Part shown: positions 1 through 39,758 of the stretch, piece after piece
Position numbering within the stretch: the first letter of the stretch is position 1
Layout: every line of letters starts with the position of its first letter
Made by a program: the position numbers and the translations under genes
DNA from: Cloeon dipterum
Taxonomy: Eukaryota; Arthropoda; Insecta; Ephemeroptera; Baetidae
Direction of reading: 5' to 3'
Length of the DNA stretch: 64,000 nucleotides
Assembly (NCBI RefSeq): GCF_949628265.1
Contig: NC_088786.1
Location: 7,626,001 to 7,690,000 of the forward strand
Notes under the pieces: model-generated
Told to the model about the DNA's origin: nothing
Databases searched by the model: none
What the model saw: only the letters and a program-made list of their open reading frames with translations

Positions 1-180
1 TTTCTAACAAGAGAATTCACGAAGAAAAAATCCTTTGTACCTTTCAGCTGGCCTATTAAAAAGGATTTCAGGCAGAATGCATCAGATATCTTTCCCAATG
101 ATGTCTTATTTAAAAACGGTAAAAGAGAAATACATTCGCAGGTAATTTATGAAATTTACAAATTGAAGTCAACAAATTGA
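1..180 (+). other. Partial open frame at window edge, unidentified
   Basis: Frame 1 is open from the first base to a TGA at 178-180, giving 59 residues with many Lys and Phe. A pyrimidine-rich stretch ending in CAG at about 45-50 and a CAG/GTAATT at 139-147 could be splice sites, so the real coding part may be a short internal exon. The reverse strand is also open over much of the segment. I do not recognise the peptide. It may be the end of an upstream gene or chance. Confidence 0.2.
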
Positions 181-929
181 ATTGCTGAGCTCTGCGAAAA
201 CATGTCATTATATTTTATCTTCCAAGATATACCTATTAAATTTCAATTTTGGCACAAAAAAATCTATTAAAACTCTATTGATCTCGAATCAAAATTATTT
301 CTTTAGAATTTTTCATTCTAAGATATCTTAAAACAATACATTAAGTAAAACTCAATAGCTCTACTCTGTGTGGAAAATTAAAGATTAAACCTAAGGATAT
401 TTCTTTCTTAATTTGTTTGAAAGCTGTATTGTCTGTTTTAAGTTTTTAACATATTTAACATAACCTAATTTGTTCGGAAATAATCAAAACTGTCATATAA
501 ACCTACCGTCATAGATTTCGTCTAGTTTGACTTGTAATTTTAGTGGAAAATATGATACTGAATTGAATAAAATTTAGTTTTAAGAGTTTTGTAGCTGCTT
601 ACGCATTCTTCAATTGAATGAAATGTGTTAGCGTCATGTCTCACGGTCGCAGTGATAAAAACCTTGTGTTGCAAATAGAATATTAGCTGTGATTTATCAC
701 GCAAAAATTAATTTTACCGCGTCTCAAGGTCTCATAACCTATACTGAGACGATGTTCCGAAATACAGTTACTCAGCTCTATAAATTAAATCAAAAACCAA
801 TTTTCAATGCTCTGGGCAAATTATTTTCTGTACCAAGCCATGCAAAATTGATAAAACAATTTTTCCGTAATCTCTTTTAACTCGCTAAGTATTGAATTGT
901 AAATGAAAAAGAAAAAAAACGATTCTTAC
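181..929. other. AT-rich noncoding stretch
   Basis: No convincing gene is seen. A 63-codon forward frame at 689-880 has no splice context or recognisable product. The segment probably holds the 3' part of the minus-strand ILRUN-like gene (intron or 3' UTR). Confidence 0.4.
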
Positions 930-3008
930 TTGAAAGAGAGGTTGACTAGGCTGGCTGGAGTGCAGGGGGGAGAAGGGGTTGGGCGCCTCGACCCTCGGTG
1001 CTGGCGCGCCTAGGTCAGAGAAGTGGGTCATTTGCTGCGTCAGGGCGAGCGTTCCTCCATCGGCAACCGTGATCACCACCCATATCGTGTCTGAAAAAAA
1101 GGTATTAAGTATTAATTAAATCGAAATCGAATTGTAGAAATTCAATGTTTTATTTTCAATACAAAGTAGCAATTTACTTGAGTTCATATAGAGATAACCG
1201 TCTGATATCGTTACAAGGCCACATTATCAGATATGCAATTAAAATTGTGATTGCAATGGAACAATATGATTTTATTTGATGTTATATTGTAATCATATGC
1301 AGAGTGGACAATTAAAAAAAGATTTTAAATCAACTACGCAGTGGTATAGATAGGATCTCCAAAATTTAAAATTAAATGCGAAGTGATTTAAAAAAAATGT
1401 GATAAGTCTGTACCTCATAAAGAGAAAGAGAATATTATATGTTTTAAGCGTAAAAAAATTTTTAAATTGTTTTATCAAAAAATTCCCTGCATAAGAAAAT
1501 AGTGAAAATATTGTTACAATCAATTGTAAGTTGAAGCAATGGCAAAATTGGCTAAAACGTAATTTTTATTTTTATTTATTTAAAGCGAGATGAATGCAAT
1601 CTCTTCAAGTCAATTTGTATTTCCAACTTAGGATTTTGGAAATTGGTCTGCTTTTCATTGCAGCTTTAACAAGTAACCTAAAAAATATGTTCCCATCTGT
1701 TTGTCACTTATTTTCTAATTTTGAATCCGTTCTCTACTTCTTAAAATTTCAATAGTTCAAAAAAAACATTTGATCACTTTTTTAATTTTTAGAAAGAAAT
1801 TAGTAAAAGTTGACTTGTAGAAACAAACCTACGGTGCAAACTCCGTGTAGTAAGCAACTTGGAGATTCAAACGTACAAATATTCAATTTCTTTTGCTTAT
1901 ATTTTCGAGAATTTCTACCTAATCACCTCCAAATGACAGATAATAATTCCAAAGGGAGTAAGGAAAAATGACAAAAATATTTATGAACAACCAGATGAAT
2001 ATTTGGAGCGAAATGTGAAAATTTAAAATTAAAAATGCAGCTCTGGTTGGACTAAAATTTAGTGCCTAATTTCCAATCACCATGCCTTTCTTTTTGAATT
2101 AAATTTAATTAAATCTGATAGTACTGCACATGAGTAGGAGTGCAATAATATTATTTGCAGTTATTACAATCACGTATGGCTTGTTGTGCAATTAGCAAGA
2201 GTGGTATTAATAGCATTGGATCTGATTTCCGCCCAGCTCAGATCTCCGTGTCATGCAATAGTGAATTATTATTTTCAATGCCAAACAAATTACCTCCGAA
2301 GAACGATCCGTTGGGGGTGCAGGCCCTCCAGTTACTGTGGTAGGTGTTGCAGGTGTGTGGGCTGACCAGTTCGACGCTGATGGCGGTTTCCTCCCCTGGC
2401 GTCAGGGCGGGCAGCATCAGCTTCTCGCTGACGTCGCCCCACGCCTCGCCAAAGGTTTGTCTCAGGAAGCAGCCCTCGGGCCAGGTCATGTCTCCGTTGT
2501 TGCGTAGCCTCCACGTCTTGGTGAATCTGCCCGATACGCATGTTAATTTTCAAGGTTGGAGTAATAATCATAATGGGCCGTGCGCATTTATGAAGAGAGC
2601 ACAGCTGTTCACCTTGTGCACGGCGGAACGCTTTCGCCATCGCCTATTGTCGCGTCTTTGACCAAAAACATGGACGGCAGGTTGTTGGCTGCCTCGTAGT
2701 CGAAATATGAGCCGATGGCAGCCTGCAGATTCCTGAAACACGCGAGACCCAATTTAAAACGCACCAATTACGCAAGGTCATTTTTAAATGTGTGTCATCG
2801 CTCCGTGATCTTCCCGAAAGCGAAATTCGCGTTATGAATCTGGCCACAAGCCTCACCAGTTGTTCATGTCGAGGAAGAAGGCCGCGGCCGTCTGGCTCAG
2901 GTTGCCCACCAGCTTCTGCAGCTGCGAAATCAGGATGTCCTTATCCGTGGTGCCCATGCAGCTGAACTGCTGCAGCAAGTCCTGGTCCACATCTCCGTCC
3001 ACCTCCAT
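930..3008 (-). CDS. ILRUN: ILRUN (C6orf106)-like protein, UBA-like and NBR1-type FW domain
   Basis: Minus-strand exons 3008-2857, 2732-2613, 2526-2294 and 1090-930 join in phase into 222 codons. The start is the ATG at 3008. The N-terminal part (about residues 1-60) matches the UBA-like region of human ILRUN: CMGTTDKDILISQLQ, then FFLDMNNWNLQAAIG with the Trp codon split by intron 1. The FW domain (about 75-185) has TKTWRLRN.G, PEGCFLR, PGEE, YHSNWRACTPNG and FFGDTIWVVITV. In mammals ILRUN inhibits IRF3-dependent transcription and interacts with p300/CBP; a role here is inferred. The 3' end is open. Exon 4 stops at a good donor (CAA/GTAAGA) but could read through to a stop at 885-887 after 14 more residues. 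The human protein is 298 aa, so further exons to the left are possible. Confidence 0.85.
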
Positions 3009-3830
3009 TGCCAATTTCTCGTCTGCTTACCCTTGATAAGAATTTCCCTCGCTGCTAACTCTATTATTTCGAGTCAACAACAAAGCAGCCTTATCGGACC
3101 AACACAAACTTTAAAAAGTCAACTAGCAACGAAAGTGCGACTGAATGGGAATGTGCAAACCAGTACTTTTACACTCCTCACAGATGACAAACACAAACTG
3201 CGTGCGCATCGCGAAGTGGAACATACCAACATAACGCAAAATATTAAACCCCTAATCACCCTCGAGCTCCAGCAACACCATTAAAATTTAAAATTAAATC
3301 AGAAAATGGAGAATATTCAGAAGTGGGCCTAATTTAAAGTATTTTCCTGGGTCCATTTCGTTTGATTTCTAAAAATTTACCCTCATACGTTCAATTCAAG
3401 TAGATTTTTCTAGATGTTTTGAGTATTCTTTGAATATGAGTAGGAAAAAGAGTTAAGAACATGTAATCAAAATCTACATTACATTCTTAATTTTCTTTAA
3501 ATTCTAATAACATTTTTAAATATTATAATTTCAGTGTTTTTTATCAGAGTATTTGATTTATATTGCAATCTCTTTGGATAAAATAAATTATACCAAATTT
3601 GTCTCCTCAACGCACTTACCTTGTGCTGCCAACAAAACACATTTCTTGTTTCAAATCGGTAAGCCGCGATTCTCCCGATGCAGAAGCAGTCTCGTTCTCT
3701 CCCATGAAGGCAGGTGTGCGCGCGTTTATATCTACATGCAGGGCTAGCCGACTGGAGGAGCGAATTTTGAGTCCGGAGCATTTTTCGCCGACGGTCGAAT
3801 CGGCAACGGCGGTGAGTGGAGGTCGCGGCG
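3009..3830. promoter_or_regulatory. Divergent promoter region, ILRUN-like / forkhead
   Basis: The two start codons face away from each other across 822 bp. The last 150 bp before the forkhead ATG are GC-richer than the surroundings and read as 5' UTR. No clear TATA box could be assigned to either gene. It also contains open frames on both strands with no homology that I can see. Confidence 0.5.
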
Positions 3831-6800
3831 ATGAATTCCTACGTCGAGCAGCAAGAATTTACAAACAACCAGGTTGCGGCCGCGAAAAAGTTACTAACAG
3901 TAACGAAGAGTGTTGACAGCACCGCGCAGGCCGTCGACTCTATCATCTCCGAGTGTATTTCGGCCGCCGACTCGCAGGGGGTCGAACCGTTCGACGTGTT
4001 CGAGGAACTCGGCGCCGATCCAAAATCGTTTTTCGACAAGTGCGAATTCGTGCACGATGGGCCCGAGCCCACCGCAGCCGAATGGGGTGAAAAAAAATGC
4101 TACACCACCCTGGAGACGGTGCAGCACCCTGCCGCCGCGACGGCTCCGAAGGGGATGGAAGTGGCTACGGTCAAAGAGTTTGACTGGCTCATGAACTTTA
4201 AGATAGGAAAACTGCTCGACCCTCTCAAAGACGACTATGGGCCAAATGATGGTAAGTTCTACTTTGGAAAATAATATCTGGGGGTATCAGGGATAAAGTT
4301 GGATACTGATTTTAAAATATTTTCCCATCCAAAATAAATTTTGAATTTTCTCGCAGATACTAGAGAAAGACTTTTAAAGTTCTATTTTTTTTTTGCAGAA
4401 AACAGGAACATTTTTAATCTGCTGAAAGCGAAAAATTCCGAGCCAACAAAACCGGCACCCCCACCGCCCCCCGTGGGCCCGAAGCCTCCGTTCACCTACA
4501 CAGAACTGATTGAACAAGCCCTGGAAGAAAAGGGAGCCCTGACTGTCTCGGGGATATACCAGTGGATATCGTAAGTGAATTAAAAAAACTATAATAGAAG
4601 TTACATTTTTTCCGTTTTAATTTTTTGTCATAGCAAAGACAGGGACAAGACAAAAGTAATGCCAGTTGTGGTGTATTGATTCCGTGCAGGCTTGCAATCC
4701 TTATTTTGGTGTGATTTGCGCAAAACGAGGTCCCTTTAAAGACACGCTCGACCGGGTCAATAGACGGTGCCTGTTCCTCGGATGGTACCGCGCGCACATG
4801 GGGGTGTTCGTGCTCACCCATGCAGCCCCGTCGGCACCTGCAACGCCTGCCACTGCTGCTGCCGCTGCTGCTGGGCTTGGGGGTGAATCAAAACCGGGTA
4901 TTTGAACAGAGGCATAGCTCCGTACCAGGCAGTGCCGCGCCGCACACACAAACGACCGCTTCACGCACAAAATACTATGCGGGGTCCGCCGCAGCTTTTC
5001 TGTTTTTATTTTATTGTATTAAATGGCAGTCAATGGACCGATAGAGCGGCAGGGCTAATCTGCTCTAATCGCGTGTGCGCTTTTGTTCTGAGGGTGCTCC
5101 ACGCCGGAAAAGGCCTTGTTTTTTTTTAAAGCATGATGCATGATTTGAACGGTGATGTTTGCAAATAAATTTCTTTGATTGCTCTTTTATTAAAAAAAAG
5201 TAAGGGCAGACGTAAAAGTTACTTCTCTCTTATATTCAGTCATGTTATTGTTTGTGGAGTCGTATATAATATAGACCGACATTGTCGGTTTTAAAGCTAT
5301 ACATTCAAGCTAAAACAGACAATTTTCGAAAGATGAAATAGGCAATATTTTTTTATTTAACATGACGCTTAAAAATATTTAAAAAAGGAAGTTGAGTATT
5401 ACAGGTTTTCTGCAGGACTTTACGAATTACGAATCTTTCAGCCCTTGCGAGGGGAAAACTATTAAAAATAGTCAGAATTTTTCTAATTAAAAGTTCGTAT
5501 TTTTTCAGATCGGGAAAAGATCAGACAAGATATTTTCTTCGAATTGTAGACTTGTCCACATTTTGCGATTTAGTTCATTTCTGCGGTCCCCAAAGTATTG
5601 GTTTATTAGGGAAAAAATTCAGTGCGAGTCGATTTAAAGAAGACTTTTCAAAACTTAAAATTATGGTTTGTAACGCTGTCTAATGAACTATACAACAAAA
5701 TTGTCAGCAATTAAATAAAATTCCTTAGTCGACAACAACAAAATTCCAATTCCAACACAACACAATGCACGTTTTAAGAGATAAAAACCAACTTACTTAA
5801 TTGCTTTCCCATTTAAATCTTAAATTATTTTTTCATTTTTTTATTGTCCTAGTTCGACGCGTTATTCATTTTTATTAATTATATTATTCCAAATAGGAAA
5901 TCTCGAAAATAATAAAATACGGCATTCTCCATTTATAAATAAATCCTAATAACAATTACAATTTAATTTGTTATTTTATCTACGGAACACAGGTTAAAAA
6001 ATCTTAAAATTTTTTAGTTCTACAAATTATTATCTTTGCAAATGGCAACAGCAATGGTTCTGTCCAATGATCATTATAAATTTTTTGATTTGAATAGACT
6101 TTCCTGATCCCCTATATTTTAAAATACAATTTTCTGAATTTCTCAGTCAGCATTTCCCCTACTACCGTCCGAATGACGACCGCTGGAAGAACTCGGTGCG
6201 CCACAACCTGTCCATCAACCCGCACTTCAGCAAGGGAGGCAAGGCAACCAGAGGCGCCGGACACTTGTGGACAGTGGTGGCTGAGGACGAGCGTACCCGC
6301 AGCTCTTGGGTAGGCACAATATTATAATTTTAAAATCTTTTCCCCTCAATGATAGTTAAAACTGTAGAAGAGACGGCGTCTAGAGCAGTACGTAAACGAC
6401 AAGCGACGCCGGGAGTCGATGACCCTGGACAACGAGACAAACCAGGCCGCAAGCCTTCTTGAGAACAGCATGGATGGAAAACTAGACGACTCATCCAAAG
6501 AGGTACTTATTATTATTTTTTGGCGGAAATTTCTGATTGTTGAGGATGGATTGCAGGGCTGGGTGACTACGCACATTATTAGTCTAGAGCAAACGGCTGA
6601 GGACATTTTGATGGGCGTGCGGCGCGAGGTGGAGGTCGAGTTTCTGACCAAAATGCCCAGGGAAGAGGCTGATGGCTCTTGCGGATCTGCTGATTCAGGT
6701 TATAAGGAAATTAATACCTTAGAATTTAACTCTCATCAGAATTTTTTTTTTAAATTTCCCGGTACAAGTACAGAATCGAAAATACATTCATTAATTTCAA

Positions 6801-7210
6801 TGATGATTCCAGGATAATAAAAAAGAGTTTAATAAATTCAGAAGAAGTATTGAATACCGTGTGAAATTTAGAAATAACCCGGTTCTAAAGCAAACAATAT
6901 TTTAGGTTTAAAACCTACTGTCGCTGACATTCTCATTAATCAATTTCATTTAAAATTCGAAGGAACCATGCATTTACAAGCTTCTAAAATGACTCTATAG
7001 CTGAAGAGAGATATTAAATTCTCGTGTAAATTTTTTTCAGACTTTTTGAACCCGATATCAAAGCATGAAGCAGTGCAGGAAAGCGGTCTGCTGACAGATG
7101 AATCGCAGCTCAATGACTTGAGTCTGAACCACGCAAACGCTGACGACTTTTTCTACGACGAGGAAATGGCCCTTCAGTACTACGAGTTGGCCCTCTCCGG
7201 CACAGCCTAA
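3831..7210 (+). CDS. Divergent forkhead-box transcription factor
   Basis: Six exons (3831-4251, 4399-4570, 6147-6309, 6368-6502, 6557-6698, 7041-7210) join in phase to 401 codons (400 aa). I chose the ATG at 3831; a GTG-based start 15 bases upstream is not expected in a eukaryote. A proline-rich stretch (about 157-167) precedes a winged-helix domain at about 169-241: [14 protein letters not shown], a GIYQWIS helix, [20 protein letters not shown] (recognition helix) and a wing with GAGHLWTV. A basic cluster with KRRR and KRRRE follows (253-268), a probable nuclear localisation signal. The C-terminus is acidic and aromatic ([15 protein letters not shown]), like an activation domain. The domain is clearly Fox, but the turn before helix 3 and the first wing differ from FoxA/J1/N/O as I remember them, so I leave the subclass open. 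The introns are canonical. Confidence 0.85.
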
Positions 7211-7707
7211 CCTCCGGGAAGCAGGCCTACGCGTTCGATTTTAAAAAAGAGACCCCTTTCAAAAAGTGAACCATTCTTCCATTTGAGGGCGATTTATTTT
7301 TAGAGGGGCTGTGAAATTTGTAAAAAGCGGATAAATGTAGCTAGCTCAAAAACTATCTAGTCCAGATTTCGACTTTTTGGCAAGACTCGCGACAATTTAA
7401 ACTGTAGCCATGTTCTCCGTTGTAGTTGATCCACACACATGTAACTAGAGCACCTGATTCGTTTGAATTGTTGTGTTTTGTGATAATTCCCTGAGTGTTA
7501 GTCATTTTGAATTTAGGCTAGGAAGAGGAATTTTGTACCACCAGTGAAAATAAATAATACTTTGAGAGATAACAAACAGAATGACGTTGTATTGATTCTT
7601 ACCACGAGCGAATACAATTTCAAGCACTGCAATTGACTAGCTTGCTTCTTCATTTGGGTTTCGGGCCTTTCGTTTGAGAATAACTTACTGTCAGGGAATG
7701 AGAGAAA
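7211..7707. other. Convergent intergenic / 3' UTR stretch
   Basis: This 497-bp gap separates the stop codons of the forkhead (+) and EMC10 (-) genes. It holds the forkhead 3' UTR and presumably the EMC10 3' UTR. No other gene is seen. Confidence 0.6.
7549..7554 (+). terminator. Poly(A) signal of the forkhead gene
   Basis: AATAAA lies 339 bases after the stop codon, within AT-rich sequence between the convergent forkhead and EMC10 genes. Confidence 0.5.
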
Positions 7708-8903
7708 TCAGCGACCACCGCCTGCATTTCCAGCAGCTCCTTCCGGATTCGCGGCCGACGAGATGAGAACAAATATCACAACTGGCACAATGTACATCCA
7801 CTGGAAATGAATAAATAATTTAAATGCTGCTTTTAGGGGAATAAAAAATCCTAATAATTACATATTTAGCGAAGAAACTTCTGTTGTCCTTGGTCTCTCC
7901 TCTATCCCTCGCCTCTTTTTCCCTCTCCAGCTTCTGGATGTAGGCACTTGTGTCTGGACTGAAATTTTCCAAACATTTAACCAGGGTTTACCAAAAAGGG
8001 TGCAGAATTTTTTAGGGATTTTACTATGTCGTAAGTTCTAAACGAGCCATTTTCATGTAAAAATGTAGTTTAAATGAGCAAAAAATTGTCCATCTTTGAG
8101 CCTTTTAACTGTTATTTTTTTTCATAAATATTAGTCCATCAATTATTAGAAAAAATACGATTTGTTTTTTAAATTGGCTCTAAAAACTCCAGAAATTTTC
8201 GAAAATCCACTCACATCGGAGCTTGTTCCATGTGGGAAATGAGCACCGTCGTGTTGAACATCCGCAGGGTTTTTGCGTCAACAGTCGATCCGTCGCAGAC
8301 ACCCTTGGTGGTGCTTAGGCTGACGGCCATCGGGTGTCCAGAATGGTCCAAGCTGACAGTGAGGATGTCCGAGAGGCCCGATTCGTAAAGCGAGCAGCCA
8401 TCCACGAATGTGAGGAAGGAGGACTTTTTCCCACTGCCAGTCGTAACTTTTGCCCTGAGCCGGTAGACTCCATTTCTCAGGGCCTAAAATAAAAAAAACA
8501 TCAGGATGTAAAATTATTTATTTTTGAGGGGTTTTTACCGATATTTTGGCGGCATCTTCAGGGGCAATCACATCCTGGTCGATGTCTACAAAGCCAGACC
8601 GGATGCTTCTGATATCGATACTCCCTCTGCTCTTGAAAGCGGACTCAGGAGTGTCGTCCAACGCATGCTGCAAGTCTATGCTAAGCTGACCGTCGTAGTC
8701 GACTTCACTTTGCAAATACGACTGAAAATGCATAAAATACATCAATAAATTTTAATGAAACATGCCAAATGGGTCTAGTATTACGTGTATATGTATTTAT
8801 CCTTACTTGAGAAATAAAAACAAAAACTTACGTGTCCCAAGTAAGAAGCATGCAGGAAAATCGCAATTCCAAGCAAAACACCGGGTGCGCCGAGCGAATT
8901 CAT
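7708..8903 (-). CDS. EMC10: ER membrane protein complex subunit 10
   Basis: Five minus-strand exons (8903-8832, 8721-8539, 8483-8215, 7958-7862, 7800-7708) join in phase to 238 codons (237 aa), near the size of vertebrate EMC10. Residues 1-20 form a signal peptide. The lumenal part keeps family features: an LQHALDD start, FKSRGS, a LRNGVYRLR segment, CSLYESGLSD, a second Cys in KGVCDG, and FNTTV. The strongest match is the C-terminus, RSFFAKYWMYIVPVV, leading into one membrane segment (about 209-224) and a Gly-rich tail. EMC inserts tail-anchored and multipass proteins into the ER membrane, and EMC10 is its lumenal, single-span subunit. Identification rests on remembered human sequence and is strong. 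Confidence 0.95.
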
Positions 8904-9497
8904 GACGAAAAATGGTCGCGATTTCAACACAAAAATGTCTCGTCTGGAGCAACTTATGTGAACAAAATCAAATTATTTCCGATGTTGGAAGTTTCAAAAC
9001 AGAAACGCCAGGAACAACACCGAACATATGAGCCGAGCCACGCCCACTTTTTACTTACATTGCGGCTGCGCGTGACCAAACTATTCAGGTGCGAAATATT
9101 ATTTATTATTCCTGTATGTACGTGTTATTATATTTATGTGGTTTAGTGGCACTCATTTTTGGAGCAGACCTAAATTTATTTAACACAACATGCATAATAA
9201 ATAATATTTCAATCATCACTATTGAAACCATTATAATTTAACAAGTTCATTTGGGGTCGCAATTAAAGAAAAATATCTTGTAGTAAAATTCGTAAAATTC
9301 ATTTCACCTTTTAATGAAAATCCAACAGGAATGTCAACCTTTAGTAGGAACTATTCTCTAATAAAATTGAGGCAGACATGCTCTCGTAGAAAAATAACAA
9401 CAAATTCGATCAAATTGTTAGTGCGAAAAATGCATGATTAAGAGTGAACCGATTTCCCTCAAGAAAAGATCATGAGAACAGCAGGAATGTTTTCATT
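8904..9497. other. Intergenic: EMC10 promoter and transaldolase 3' UTR
   Basis: Both neighbours are on the minus strand. The 594 bp contain the EMC10 upstream region (right after 8903) and the 3' end of transaldolase. A reverse-strand AATAAA (TTTATT at 9175-9180) may serve transaldolase. The 104-codon forward frame here has no support. Confidence 0.5.
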
Positions 9498-11989
<2,492 letters not shown>

Positions 11990-12470
11990 AATGACCAATA
12001 TATTTTTCTCGGGACTCGGCTCGCTCGATCAGTCAGCTCGGCGCAGGGTCGCTGCAGGGGGGCGGGGCGGGAGGTAGACAGCCAGACGAGCCGCTTGAAG
12101 TTTCTCTTGCGGTAAATTTCGCACCATCTGGCGAGCAACCGCAAAGCTAGAAGGGAAATTGCGTAAAGGAGTTAAAGAGGTTTATGAACTTTACAAAACA
12201 ACAGAAATGCTGAGAGTAATAAAAATTAAAAAAATATTTTTTGCAAATAATGAATATTGTTGTATTTTGAAATAATATTGAATAATTGATCATGTATTTT
12301 AAAGTTTCATATAATCTCTGTTTCTAATTAGCCTGTTGTGTAATAATATGTCGTCAATTTGACTGTCATTGGCGCGAAATTGCAACGTGGAATGTCTGAG
12401 CATGGGCTTGAGCGTGGGTGCGAGTGATACGTGAAAATTCTGAAGTTTTTGCTTTTAAAGAAGATAGAAA
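11990..12470. promoter_or_regulatory. Divergent promoter, transaldolase / dynein-2 heavy chain
   Basis: Start codons lie 481 bp apart on opposite strands. The half nearest transaldolase has a GC-rich box-like run (about 12040-12080); the dynein side is AT-rich. A convincing RFX X-box, expected for a ciliary gene, was not found by eye. Confidence 0.6.
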
Positions 12471-39408
<26,938 letters not shown>

Positions 39409-39574
39409 GACATAGTTGAAACGAAAAATAGCAATTTTGTAGTCAAATTGATGAAATGCCTGTCGCGTGCTTAAAATGTGTTTGCAAAGTGGGAAAATTG
39501 CGTCCATTACATATAACAATTGAAAATTTGTACCAAACAAAAATTACTTTGAAAACGTTGTTACGCGGCTTAAT

Positions 39575-39580
39575 AATAAA
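39575..39580 (+). terminator. Poly(A) signal of Dync2h1
   Basis: AATAAA lies 167 bases after the dynein stop codon and 179 bases before the convergent LRR gene's stop codon. Confidence 0.45.
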
Positions 39581-39713
39581 AATTGCAAAAACGAAAATTT
39601 AAAATCAATTGAACAAATATTGTCTTTCCAAAATACAATCTAACTAAGCATAATTCAATGACCTGAGATGTTGAGAGATGAAAGTAAAATCTAAACATGA
39701 ATCGCAGCTATTT

Positions 39714-39719
39714 TTTATT
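39714..39719 (-). terminator. Poly(A) signal of the LRR-like gene
   Basis: TTTATT on the plus strand (AATAAA on minus) lies 40 bases beyond the stop codon of the minus-strand gene. Confidence 0.45.
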
Positions 39720-39758
39720 TGGACAATTAAGATGATTACAAAGTCAAGCTTAATAATT

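Larger units (their letters stand above)
39409..39758. other. Convergent 3' gap between Dync2h1 and the LRR-like gene
   Basis: The stop codons are 350 bp apart on opposite strands. Each gene has an AATAAA inside the gap, so the 3' UTRs are short and may nearly touch or overlap. Nothing else is seen. Confidence 0.6.

Noticed and set aside
11990-12470. RFX X-box upstream of Dync2h1
   Set aside because: Only half-site-like words (for example AGCAAC) were seen; no pair with the required 1-3 bp spacing.
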